From Simplicispira suum (GTDB lineage: Bacteria > Pseudomonadota > Gammaproteobacteria > Burkholderiales > Burkholderiaceae_C): 64,000 nt of DNA. The notes under the pieces were generated by a model, which saw nothing but the letters and a program-made list of their open reading frames with translations, had not been told where the DNA came from and ran no database searches. Location: the NCBI RefSeq assembly GCF_003008595.1, contig NZ_CP027669.1, positions 1,798,001 to 1,862,000 on the forward strand, written 5' to 3'. The translations under genes were made by a program, and so were the position numbers. Below, one piece after another: positions 17,844 to 26,298 of this stretch. Position 1 is the stretch's first letter; each line of letters starts with the position of its first letter.

Positions 17844-18134
17844 ATGACTACTGAGAAAAAAACCATCCGCATTGGCGGCGCAGGCGGCTTCTGGGGCAAT
17901 CCCGGTGTGGAGACACCTCAGTGGGTCAACAGCGGGGCGATTGGCCATGCACTGGACGAAGGCCTGACGGAGCCGACCATGTCCCGCCTGGCCAGTGCGC
18001 ACCTCAAGCGCCCCCAAGGGCTTTTGCAGTCGACTTCGTGACCGTCGCCATGACCATTTTTGTGCAAGGATGCGCTGGGCAAGGGCATCGGGAAGATCTG
18101 GTTGGAGATGCAGATCTTTGTTCCAGTGCATTTG
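17844..18134 (+). pseudogene. Remnant of an AtuA-like gene with the middle deleted
   Basis: From ATG 17844 the first 15 or so codons read MTTEKKTIRIGGAGGFWG, nearly the same as the intact AtuA protein at 10485. Similarity continues, with decay, to the YATDFVNAAM region, seen here as FAVDFVTVAM after a frameshift in the C-run near 18012. From 18075 a different reading segment, LGKGIGKIWLEMQIFVPVHL, matches the extreme C-terminus of the intact protein. So both ends are kept while roughly 500 codons are gone. It cannot make a working protein. It marks an old duplication in this cluster. Confidence 0.8.
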
Positions 18135-18238
18135 CTATTCTGCGATGGCACTGCCTTAACGATAAGCGCCTAATAGCTTCGGCAGAACGCAAATGACCAT
18201 TCCAACAACGACCCGAAAGACGGTCTTCGGAGCATGCG

Positions 18239-18694
18239 GTGAAACCTGATACTCGCGATTTTATTGCTGGCGTTGCCATGATGGCGATTGGTGGTTTTGT
18301 GGCGCTTTATGCGTCCAACCAGTATCAAATCGGCGATGCCGCCCGCATGGGGCCGGGCTACTTCCCCACGTTGCTGGGCGCTATCCTGGCCTTTCTTGGC
18401 CTGGTGATCACGGTGCTCTCGTTCCGTGAGGTGGTCCATATCCTCACGCCGCCGCCGTTCACGCCGCGACCCTTCATCGCAGTGATCGCTGCGGTGGCGC
18501 TGTTCGCCTTGCTTATTACGCGCATCGGGCTCATCCCGACGACCATTCTGATGGTCATCGTCACCGCTGCGGGAAGCAACAGCTTCCGGCCGGGACGAGC
18601 CTTGGTGCTCGGAGTGTCCCTTTCAGCTATTGCCTGGCTCATCTTTTCTTTTGGTCTGCAGATGACTCTGCCCGCCTTTGCCTGGGAGTTTTGA
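18239..18694 (+). CDS. tctB: Tripartite tricarboxylate transporter small membrane subunit TctB
   Basis: A 151-aa protein with four hydrophobic segments (about residues 8-25, 40-60, 78-110, 118-145), the usual TctB pattern; MGPGYFPTLLGAILAFLG is a family landmark. It forms the inner-membrane complex with TctA. The start is GTG at 18239 with GGAG just upstream. The stop is 3 nt from the TctA start, so the two are an operon. No TctC gene follows; the Bug receptors upstream presumably fill that role. Confidence 0.9.
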   Translation: MKPDTRDFIAGVAMMAIGGFVALYASNQYQIGDAARMGPGYFPTLLGAILAFLGLVITVLSFREVVHILTPPPFTPRPFIAVIAAVALFALLITRIGLIPTTILMVIVTAAGSNSFRPGRALVLGVSLSAIAWLIFSFGLQMTLPAFAWEF

Positions 18695-18697
18695 GCC

Positions 18698-20200
18698 ATG
18701 GAATTCTTTTCGCTCTTTGCGGCCAATCTCGCCATAGGTATCCAGGAGGCGGTGACGCTGACCAACCTCTGGTACTGCTTTGTCGGGGTGTTTCTGGGCA
18801 CCTTGGTCGGTGTGCTGCCGGGGCTGGGTTCGCTGATTGCGATTTCGCTGCTGCTGCCCATCACCTACCACCTGCCTGCTACAGGGGCGCTCATCATGCT
18901 GGCCGGGGTGTACTTTGGTGCCGACTACGGAGGCGGCACCTGCTCGATTTTGCTGGGGGTGCCTGGACACGCGGCGGCTGCGGTCGATGTGCTTGACGGC
19001 TACCCCATGGCCAAGCAGGGGCGCGGCGGCATTGCGCTGTTCATGAAGTGCATCGCCTCGTTCTGGGGCTCGGTCGTCGGCATCACGCTGCTGATGTTTT
19101 TCGCCCCGATTCTCGCGGGCTGGGCCTTGAATTTCGGGCCTTCCGAATACTGTGCGCTGATGTTGCTGGGCCTGATTGCCGCCTCGACGGTGGGTCAGGG
19201 TTCGCCCATCAAGGGCGTAGCGATGGTGTTCGTCGGTCTCATCCTGGGTGTGGTGGGAACCGACATCAACAGCGGGGTGTCGCGCTTTGCTTTTGATATT
19301 CCCGAACTGACCGACGGCATCAGCCTGGTGGCCATGGCCATGGGTCTGTTTGCGATCACCGAAGTCATCAAGAGCGCCAACACGTCGCGAGTGACGCCGG
19401 AAGAGCAGAGTTTTTCGCTGCGCGACCAGATGCCCACGCGCGAAGACTGGCGCCGCTCTTTCGGCCCGATGCTGCGCGGCTCAGGGCTGGGGGCGTTCTT
19501 TGGTTCGCTTCCTGGCACCAGCGGTGGCATGGCGACTTTTCTGTCTTATTCGATGGAAAAGCGGATTTCCAAGCACCCGGAAGAATTCGGCAAGGGCGCG
19601 ATCGAAGGGATTGCCGGCCCCGAGGCCTGCAACAACGCCGGTGTGGGCACGGCCTTCATTCCGACGCTGACGCTGGGTATCCCGGGCGACGCCATCATGG
19701 CGCTGATGTTGGGTGCTCTCACCATCCAGGGCATTCAGCCCGGCCCTCAGGTGCTTACCAGCCACCCCGAACTGTTCTGGGGCCTGATCGTCAGCTTCTT
19801 CATCGGCAACCTCTTTCTGGTGATCCTGAACATTCCGCTGATCGGCATGTGGGTCAAGCTGCTGTCCATTCCCTACCACCTGATGTTCCCATCCATTGTG
19901 CTGTTCACCTGCATCGGGGTGTACAGCACCAGCAACAGCACCTTCGACGTCTGGATTTTGCTGGGCTTTGGCTTCGTGGGCTATCTGATGGCGCTGCTGC
20001 GCCTGGAGGTGGTGCCGGTGCTGCTGGGCCTGATTCTGGGGCCGATGCTGGAGGAGAACTTCCGTAGAACGCTGCTGCTCTCGCGCGGCAGCTTCAGCGT
20101 GTTCGTCGAGCGGCCGATCACCGCTGTGGCGCTCGCGGTCTGCGCGGGCTTGTTGATCTGGTCGATCTGGGGCAGCATGAAGAAGAAGGTCGTGGCCTGA
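18698..20200 (+). CDS. tctA: Tripartite tricarboxylate transporter large membrane subunit TctA
   Basis: A 500-aa polytopic inner-membrane protein, the normal TctA length. Signature segments are FLGTLVGVLPGLG near residue 35, GVYFGADYGGGTCSILLGVP near 75, and the second-half repeat FGSLPGTSGGMATFLSYSMEK near 270. It carries a carboxylate with cation symport, loaded by Bug/TctC receptors. A GC-rich hairpin (GGGCGC/GCGCCC, about 20217-20236) lies past the stop, before the convergent phosphatase gene, and may act as a terminator although it has no T-run. Confidence 0.95.
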   Translation: MEFFSLFAANLAIGIQEAVTLTNLWYCFVGVFLGTLVGVLPGLGSLIAISLLLPITYHLPATGALIMLAGVYFGADYGGGTCSILLGVPGHAAAAVDVLDGYPMAKQGRGGIALFMKCIASFWGSVVGITLLMFFAPILAGWALNFGPSEYCALMLLGLIAASTVGQGSPIKGVAMVFVGLILGVVGTDINSGVSRFAFDIPELTDGISLVAMAMGLFAITEVIKSANTSRVTPEEQSFSLRDQMPTREDWRRSFGPMLRGSGLGAFFGSLPGTSGGMATFLSYSMEKRISKHPEEFGKGAIEGIAGPEACNNAGVGTAFIPTLTLGIPGDAIMALMLGALTIQGIQPGPQVLTSHPELFWGLIVSFFIGNLFLVILNIPLIGMWVKLLSIPYHLMFPSIVLFTCIGVYSTSNSTFDVWILLGFGFVGYLMALLRLEVVPVLLGLILGPMLEENFRRTLLLSRGSFSVFVERPITAVALAVCAGLLIWSIWGSMKKKVVA

Positions 20201-20252
20201 GGCCACCGGGCGGGCTGGGCGCGCGTTGCTGCGCCCGCCTACCCCTCTCGCA

Positions 20253-21041
20253 CTACTTGCCCTGCAAGTAGCGGCGCGACAATTCGCTTCGTGCGGGCGC
20301 ATCGAGACCCAGCACTTCGGTGAGATAGGTTTCATGCCCGCCATAGTCCTGATCCACCTTCTGCAGAGCGGTGTCGAGAAACTCGCGCTGCACGCGCCAG
20401 AGCACGGCAAGCACCTCTTCCGGCGCATGCCCCGCCGCCATCGCCGGGCGGCGATAAAGCTCGTTGGTGAGCAAATAGTCGCGCATCACCACGTCGCGCG
20501 GCACGCCGAGCGCCAGCAGAATGAGCGCTGCAGCAAAACCCGTGCGGTCCTTGCCAGCGGTGCAGTGAAAGACCAGCGGCGCGTCCTTGGCGAGCAGGAT
20601 GCGAAAGAACTCGGCAAAACGCGGTGCGTTCTCATGCACAAAGCCGCGATAGGTTTCCTGCATCAGCTCGACGGCGTCTTGCGACGTGAGCGCACGGCCG
20701 CTGCGCTGCAATTCAATGGCACGCTGCACCACGGTGGGCTCAATGGCCAGCTGGTGGTGCTCGACTTCGGGCAACAGATAGGCAAGCTGGGCGCGCTCCT
20801 GCTCGCCACGAAAATCCACTGTGCGCGCGATGCCCAGCGCAGCCAGGCGTGCCCGGTCGTCCGGTGTGAGCGATGCCAGGTGGTCGGAGCGAAAAATGCG
20901 CCGCCACGCCACCTGCCGACCGTCCTGGCCGGTGTAACCCCCCAGATCGCGGAAGTTGCTGGCGCCAGCCAGCGGCAGGGAACGGGAGGGTGTTGCGTCG
21001 GGCATGGGAGCCTGCGGTGGGGGCAAATCGGGTGTGTGCAT
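20253..21041 (-). CDS. Tyrosine-protein phosphatase family protein
   Basis: About 262 aa. The CX5R phosphatase loop is HCTAGKDRTG at about residues 155-164, and the N-terminal NFRDLGGY is the usual landmark of the bacterial Tyr/lipid phosphatase group (Y_phosphatase3). It could act on phosphotyrosine or phosphoinositides; the substrate is unknown. The start at 21041 (MHTPDLPP) is a choice among several Met codons; the ATG at 21005 is also possible, and neither has a strong ribosome-binding site. It lies just downstream of the repeat-rich gene on the same strand. Confidence 0.85.
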   Translation of the reverse strand: MHTPDLPPPQAPMPDATPSRSLPLAGASNFRDLGGYTGQDGRQVAWRRIFRSDHLASLTPDDRARLAALGIARTVDFRGEQERAQLAYLLPEVEHHQLAIEPTVVQRAIELQRSGRALTSQDAVELMQETYRGFVHENAPRFAEFFRILLAKDAPLVFHCTAGKDRTGFAAALILLALGVPRDVVMRDYLLTNELYRRPAMAAGHAPEEVLAVLWRVQREFLDTALQKVDQDYGGHETYLTEVLGLDAPARSELSRRYLQGK

Positions 21042-21064
21042 GGCGCTGAGCGTAGCGCAAGCGG

Positions 21065-22033
21065 CTAGATGGGGCTCGGCCCCATCCATATGCCGCTTCG
21101 CAGGCCTGTGGGGCGCTCGGCAGCCCAGACCTGCCCGCTGGTGGTCCAGGCTTCTTCCTGTACGCTCAGTCCGGCAAACACGCCATAGCCATCGCCAGGG
21201 CAGATCGATTGCCCGGCCGAGAGGGTTTCACCGGCCTTGATCGCACCCTGCGCGTGAATCGATTCGCCGGCCTTGATGCCCCAGCCCGCTTCGAGATGCA
21301 CCACTCCACCGATGGCGCCGCCCACCAGAATGCCCTGAACGGTGCGCAAACTCTCGCGCACCGTCAGGTGCCCACCCACGCGCAGGCCTTTGCCGCACTC
21401 CACGGCGCCGTGCGCGATGAGGTCCTGCCCGACGAATCCGCCGCCCAGCAGCTGCAAACGCCCGCCGCAAATGGCGTCCCAGCCTGCACGCAGGTCGCCG
21501 GCGCAGGTGATGTCGCCCCCGGTCTCGATGCCCCACTGCGCGCGCACATCGCCGCCCGCCTGCAGCGCAGCACCCGCTCGGATGCTGCCTTCCACGCGGA
21601 TATCGCCGCCCACGGTGATGGCGCCACCGGCACGCAGGCCGCCCCCGGCGCGAATGGACCCGCCGGTGTGAATGACGGTGTCGGCATCGATGCTGCCGCG
21701 CACCTCCAGCGTTCCGGCAAAGACGATGGCTTCAGCGTCGAGCGCGTCCAGCGTGAGCACCTCCTGCGTCGGCCCAAACTGCGTGAGCAGCCAGCAGGCG
21801 TCTTCTACGCGTCCGGCCTGGACCAAGGTGTCCAGGGCTTCCTGGTAGCCGCTGCCGTCCTGGACGTTGCGGCTGAACCAGCGAAAGCCGTTGGCGCACG
21901 GGTTCTTGGATCGCAGGAATTGCTTGGTGAACTCCATGCCGGCGACGGCACCGCGAGAGGCGGCCAAGGCGGGGGCTTGCAAAGAGCAAGGCTGGATGGA
22001 CGGGTGTCCATCGGTGGCAAGTTCGGGTGGCAT
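21065..22033 (-). CDS. Repeat-rich beta-helix protein (bactofilin-like), unknown function
   Basis: A 322-aa protein. After a helical N-terminal part (about 1-100) come roughly 180 residues of short glycine-rich repeats such as VGGDIRVEGSIRAGAAL and GGDVRAQWGIETGGDIT. Every turn of about 6-7 residues carries a small-hydrophobic-Gly pattern, as in polymer-forming (bactofilin-type) or other right-handed beta-helices. There is no signal peptide. The ATG at 22033 has AGGAG six bases upstream. No neighbour explains its job. It could be a structural or scaffold protein; the exact family is uncertain. Confidence 0.72.
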   Translation of the reverse strand: MPPELATDGHPSIQPCSLQAPALAASRGAVAGMEFTKQFLRSKNPCANGFRWFSRNVQDGSGYQEALDTLVQAGRVEDACWLLTQFGPTQEVLTLDALDAEAIVFAGTLEVRGSIDADTVIHTGGSIRAGGGLRAGGAITVGGDIRVEGSIRAGAALQAGGDVRAQWGIETGGDITCAGDLRAGWDAICGGRLQLLGGGFVGQDLIAHGAVECGKGLRVGGHLTVRESLRTVQGILVGGAIGGVVHLEAGWGIKAGESIHAQGAIKAGETLSAGQSICPGDGYGVFAGLSVQEEAWTTSGQVWAAERPTGLRSGIWMGPSPI

Positions 22034-22328
22034 GGCCATCTCCTGAAGAGAGCGGCCCGACACGCCCGAGATCAGGCTAAGGTGACGGCCGCCATCGCGC
22101 GGGGAGGGTGCCCGGCGATGGGGGATTTGCGCGTGGAAAAAAGGAAGTGTGCGAATCGCCGGGCGAGGAAATGTGCGACCGGTTTGTATGGCCAGATCTC
22201 GCGCCCCAGCACGCCCGTGCAGCGCAGCGCGCTGCGGCAGCAGCGGGCTGGAAGGTGGAGCGTGCGGTGCGAAGGCATGGTGGGCGATGGTAGCAGCGTG
22301 TGCCAACCCGGCGCCTGCCGTGGGATAT

Positions 22329-22661
22329 TCACTGCGGCAGCACGCTCAGAGCGGGGTCCATCCCCTGTTCCTTGCTTCCCGGCGGGCAGGGCTGGTCGGT
22401 GTACACGGTGCGGTTTCCCTGCACACACTTGCGCGGCAGCGCCGCCGGGGCCGATGCGCCCGCTTGGGGTGCCTGGGCGGACGCTGGCGCGCGCGGGTGG
22501 CCGGGCGGCGGGCTGGGGCGGGTGATGGCGAGCCAGGTCTGCCTGGCCCATGGTCCGGCCAGCGGCGTCCAGCGCTCAGCGGTCCACCACGCGGCGGCGG
22601 CGGCCAGCACCAGCACCACGGCCAGTGCGGTCCAGAGCGTGCGCTCGGTGCGGCTGCGCAT
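22329..22661 (-). CDS. DUF4124-type membrane-anchored protein
   Basis: A 110-aa protein with one N-terminal membrane segment (about residues 10-27), a proline/alanine-rich linker, and a small C-terminal domain CVQGNRTVYTDQPCPPGS whose paired cysteines and YTD-PCP pattern match DUF4124. Such proteins are envelope-exposed and of unknown function. It lies 18 nt downstream of the topoisomerase III gene and is probably co-transcribed with it. The 295 nt between this gene and the next minus-strand gene show no other feature. Confidence 0.75.
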   Translation of the reverse strand: MRSRTERTLWTALAVVLVLAAAAAWWTAERWTPLAGPWARQTWLAITRPSPPPGHPRAPASAQAPQAGASAPAALPRKCVQGNRTVYTDQPCPPGSKEQGMDPALSVLPQ

Positions 22662-22679
22662 GTGGCGTCTGGTAGCAGG

Positions 22680-25625
22680 CTAGCCCAGGTGCGGGCCGAG
22701 CAATCCGGCCAGCTCGAACATGCCGGCGCGGTCCTTGCCAAACACGGCGCGCAGCTTGTCGTCGGCGACGATGCTGCGCTTGTCCTTGGGATCCTGCAGC
22801 TCGTGCGCCTTGATGTACTCCCACAGCTTCTTCACGGCGGCGGGGCGGGCCACCGGCTCGGTACCGATGACGGCGGCCAGTTGCGGGCTGGGCGCTTTGC
22901 CGGCTGCGGGCTTGCGTGGTGCTGCGGTTTTTGCTGCCGCCTTCTTTGCCGGGGCTTTCTTGACAGCTGCCGGTTTTTTGGTGCCTTTTAAGGCTCCAGC
23001 GCTTGTCCTGCTTGCACCAGCAGCTATTGTTTTTGTAGTTCCACCTGCGGCGGGTTTGCGTGGCGGGAACTTGCTTGGGGCAAATTCAAAGTTCACTTTT
23101 CCGGCCTCGGCATCCCAGGCCAGATGCGCCTTGAAGGCGCGGCGGGTGCGCATGCTGACAAACTTCTCCAGCAGATCGGTCTTGCCGGTGGCGAGCAGCT
23201 TTTCCACCTGCGCGCGTTCCACCGGCTGCTGCAGGATGATCTTGCCGCTTTTGAAGGTGCAGCTGGGAACGGGCTGCGCGGCGGTCGGAACGGATTTGGC
23301 ACACACATAGTTGTTGCCATGTTCGTGCACTTCAGCGCCGCAGATCGGGCAGGCGCCCAGAGGCTCGTCGACAAACTCGACCAGTTCGCCGGTTTCCTCG
23401 GCCTTGGCGTCGCCAAAGTCGAACTCGAGTTTGTAGTTGTGCGCCTCGTCGTCGTACTTGAGCACGATCTCAGACGTGAACGGCCAGCCGGCCTTGGAGC
23501 GAAAGCCGTCCAGCGGGCCGATCTTGCGCTCGCTCAGCAGTTGCTCGGCCTCTTGCGGCTCAAACGTGCGCCCGGCCGGGGATTTACCGAACGAGAAGCC
23601 GCACGCCTCCTCACCGGGTTTGCCGACGCAGGCGTAGCGGCGGTAGTTCTCCTTCACCACGCCGCCGCAGTTGGGACATGGCGCCGCCAGGGTCGCGTAG
23701 TCGCCAGGAATGGTGTCGCGGTCGTACTCCTTGGCCTTTTTCACCATGCGCTCGGTCATGGCGGCAATCTCCTGCATGAAGGTGTCGCGGCTGAGCAGGC
23801 CTTTCTCCATCTGCGCGAGCTTGTATTCCCACTCGCCGGTGAGGTCGGCGCGCGAGAGTTCCTTGACTTCCAGGCCGCGCAGCAGCGTCATGAGCTGGAA
23901 CGCCTTGGCCGTGGGGATGATTTCGCGGCCTTCGCGCAGCATGTATTTTTCGGCCAGCAGGCCTTCGATGGTCGCAGCGCGGGTGGCAGGCGTGCCCAAA
24001 CCTTTTTCCTGCATGGCTTCGCGCATCGACTCGTCTTCGACCTGCTTGCCGGCGCTTTCCATGGCGCCCAGCAGCGTGGCTTCGGAGTAGCGGGCCGGCG
24101 GCTTGGTCTTGAGGCCTTTGGCGTCGACCTGCTCGGCCAGAGGCTGCTCGCCCAGCTGCACCGGCACCAGGTTCTGGCCCTTGTCGCCTTCCTTGGCGTC
24201 CTGCACTTCGTCGGCAGCTTCCTTGCCGTAGATCGCAAGCCAGCCCGGCTTGACCAGCACCTTGCCTTCGGTTTTAAAGTGGTGGGCCTGAGCTGCCTGC
24301 CCGACCTTGCTGATGCGGGTCGTCACCAGGTATTCCGCGCTGGGGAAAAACACCGCCAGGAAGCGGCGCACCACCAGGTCGTAGAGCTTTTGCTCGGCTT
24401 CCGAGAGACCGCTGGGCGCCTGCAGTGTGGGAATGATGGCGAAGTGATCGCTCACCTTCGCGTTGTCAAAAATGCGCTTGTTCGGCCGCACGTAGTTGCC
24501 TTCAATGGCGGTGCGGGCGTGCGGCGCCAGGTGCGCCATGCCACTGCCCGCCAGCATTTCCAGCGTTTGCTTGGCCACGGGTACGTAGTCTTCGGGCAGG
24601 GCGCGCGAATCGGTACGCGGGTACGTTAGCGCCTTGTGGCGCTCGTACAGCGACTGCGCCAACGCCAGCGTGGTCTTGGCCGAGAAGCCGAACTTGCCGT
24701 TGGCTTCGCGTTGCAGACTGGTCAGGTCAAACAACTGGCCCGGCGCCTGGGTGGTGGGGCGGCTTTCTTCGGTGACGGTGGCGCTCTGGCCGCGCGACGC
24801 GTCGGCAATGGCACGCGCCTGTGCTTCCGACCACACGCGGTCGGCGCGCTGCTCGGCGTCGTCAGGGTTCTTCTTCCACTGTGGGTCAAACCACTTGCCG
24901 GGGTATTCACCGGCTTGCGCGGCAAACGACGCATGGATTTCCCAGTAGTCGCGGCTGATGAATTTGCGGATTTTTTCCTCGCGCTCCACCACCAGGGACA
25001 GCGTAGGCGTCTGCACCCGGCCCACGGTGGTCAGAAAGAAGCCGCCGCCCTGCGAGTTGAACGCCGTCATGGCGCGCGTGCCATTGATGCCCACCAGCCA
25101 GTCGGCTTCCGAGCGGCTGCGGGCGGCATCGTGCAGGCCCTGCATTTGTTCGTTGCTGCGCAGTTTGTCGAAGCCGTCGCGAATCGCCTGCGGCGTCATG
25201 GACTGCAGCCACAAACGCTTGACGGGTTTGCCCAACGGCTTGGCGCCGCCGGCGTACTGCTCGATCAGGCGGAAGATCAGCTCGCCCTCGCGGCCCGCGT
25301 CACAGGCGTTGATGAGCTGCGTCACGTCCTTGCGCCTGGCCTGCTTGACGACCGCGTTCAGGCGCGTCTTGGTCTTGTCCACGGGTTTGAGGTCAAAGCG
25401 GGGCGGAATCACCGGCAGGTTGGCAAAGCTCCATTTGCCGCGCTTGACGTCAAATTCCTCGGGCGCCTGGATTTCCACCAGGTGGCCAACGGCGCTGGTA
25501 ACTACGTACTGCTCGTTCTCGAAATGTTCGTCGTGCTTGTCGAACTTGCCCGCCACGGGCGTGAGGGCGCGCACGATGTCTTGTGCGACCGAGGGTTTTT
25601 CTGCGATGACGAGGGTCTTGCTCAT
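22680..25625 (-). CDS. topB: DNA topoisomerase III with C-terminal SWIB domain
   Basis: A 981-aa type IA topoisomerase. The Toprim domain starts LVIAEKPSVAQDIVRAL, with the acidic NACDAGREGELIFR at about 95-108. The active-site tyrosine region is LTYPRTDSRALPEDYVP at about residue 330. Zinc-finger-like cysteine sets occur near 665 and 770. The tail has a Lys/Ala/Pro-rich linker and ends in a SWIB/MDM2-like domain (about residues 925-981, KLWEYIKAHELQDP). Length exceeds E. coli TopB by about 330 residues. The ATG at 25625 gives the canonical MSKTL start. Repeat A copy 2 lies inside the reading frame, in the linker. Confidence 0.95.
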   Translation of the reverse strand: MSKTLVIAEKPSVAQDIVRALTPVAGKFDKHDEHFENEQYVVTSAVGHLVEIQAPEEFDVKRGKWSFANLPVIPPRFDLKPVDKTKTRLNAVVKQARRKDVTQLINACDAGREGELIFRLIEQYAGGAKPLGKPVKRLWLQSMTPQAIRDGFDKLRSNEQMQGLHDAARSRSEADWLVGINGTRAMTAFNSQGGGFFLTTVGRVQTPTLSLVVEREEKIRKFISRDYWEIHASFAAQAGEYPGKWFDPQWKKNPDDAEQRADRVWSEAQARAIADASRGQSATVTEESRPTTQAPGQLFDLTSLQREANGKFGFSAKTTLALAQSLYERHKALTYPRTDSRALPEDYVPVAKQTLEMLAGSGMAHLAPHARTAIEGNYVRPNKRIFDNAKVSDHFAIIPTLQAPSGLSEAEQKLYDLVVRRFLAVFFPSAEYLVTTRISKVGQAAQAHHFKTEGKVLVKPGWLAIYGKEAADEVQDAKEGDKGQNLVPVQLGEQPLAEQVDAKGLKTKPPARYSEATLLGAMESAGKQVEDESMREAMQEKGLGTPATRAATIEGLLAEKYMLREGREIIPTAKAFQLMTLLRGLEVKELSRADLTGEWEYKLAQMEKGLLSRDTFMQEIAAMTERMVKKAKEYDRDTIPGDYATLAAPCPNCGGVVKENYRRYACVGKPGEEACGFSFGKSPAGRTFEPQEAEQLLSERKIGPLDGFRSKAGWPFTSEIVLKYDDEAHNYKLEFDFGDAKAEETGELVEFVDEPLGACPICGAEVHEHGNNYVCAKSVPTAAQPVPSCTFKSGKIILQQPVERAQVEKLLATGKTDLLEKFVSMRTRRAFKAHLAWDAEAGKVNFEFAPSKFPPRKPAAGGTTKTIAAGASRTSAGALKGTKKPAAVKKAPAKKAAAKTAAPRKPAAGKAPSPQLAAVIGTEPVARPAAVKKLWEYIKAHELQDPKDKRSIVADDKLRAVFGKDRAGMFELAGLLGPHLG
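22986..23042 (+). repeat. Repeat A copy 2, inside topB linker
   Basis: On the plus strand it reads AGGCTCCAGCGCTTG, then CAGCAGCTATTGTTTTTGTAGTT. It lies antisense within the topB tail region and encodes the linker piece TKTIAAGASRTSAGALKG. The same antisense frame is used by copy 9. It has lost part of its right palindromic arm. Confidence 0.75.
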
Positions 25626-25746
25626 GGAATGTTTTTTCTGGTGCCAGCGCGCCACAGTGTGGCATCAAGCGCTTCTACAATCGGATTCCCTCGCGCGTAC
25701 ACGCGCACGCGCAGGTGTGCATATTCAAAGTAACAGAAGTTTTGCC

Positions 25747-26298
25747 ATGCCTTCAAGCACCGTGCCAGCTGCCTCTGCCGGGCGCCGTCTCCAGACCCGC
25801 CGCTCCGGTGTGCATGGCAAGGGCGTCTTTGCCGTCCAGGATATCGCCGAGGGCGAAGTGCTGATTGAATACACGGGCGAAGTCATCGGCTGGCAGGCGG
25901 CGCAAGACCGGCACCCGCATGACCCCCTGCAGCCCAACCACACCTTTTACTTCCATGTGGACGAAGACCGCGTCATCGACGCCAAGTTTGGCGGCAATTC
26001 GTCGCGCTGGATCAACCACAGCTGCGATCCCAACTGCTTTGCCGACGAGCAGGACGGCCGCATCTTCATCACCGCGCTGCGCAACATTGCAGCGGGCGAA
26101 GAGCTCAATTACGACTACGGCCTGATCATTGAAGAGCGCTACACGCCCAAGCTGAAAGCCGAATACCCCTGCTGGTGCGGCGCAGCCAACTGCCGGGGCA
26201 CCTTGCTCGCGCCCAAGCGCGGCCCGCGTGCACCTGCGCCGCTGAGCCAGAAAGCCAAAACGCGCAAAGCGCCGCGCAGCCAGGGCGCTGTCCAATGA
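25747..26298 (+). CDS. SET-domain protein lysine methyltransferase-like
   Basis: A 183-aa protein. The SET domain runs from about residue 14 (RRSGVHGKGVFAVQDIAEGE) through EYTGEVIGW to the cofactor and catalytic segment RWINHSCDPNCFAD (about residue 90), with LNYDYG near 123. It ends in a post-SET-like zinc motif CWCGAANCRGTLL and a basic tail. All key SET residues are present, so it should use S-adenosylmethionine. The target protein is unknown. Bacterial SET genes are scattered and often thought to be of eukaryotic-type origin. It is divergent from topB and overlaps the start of birA by 4 nt. Confidence 0.9.
   Translation: MPSSTVPAASAGRRLQTRRSGVHGKGVFAVQDIAEGEVLIEYTGEVIGWQAAQDRHPHDPLQPNHTFYFHVDEDRVIDAKFGGNSSRWINHSCDPNCFADEQDGRIFITALRNIAAGEELNYDYGLIIEERYTPKLKAEYPCWCGAANCRGTLLAPKRGPRAPAPLSQKAKTRKAPRSQGAVQ

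Noticed and set aside
18151..18182. Possible tenth copy of Repeat A
   Set aside because: TAAGCGCCTAATAGCTT resembles the right arm only; the left arm and end are absent, so it was not counted.
23124..24629. Plus-strand frame of about 501 codons opposite topB
   Set aside because: Antisense shadow of a high-GC gene; no start signals or motifs.
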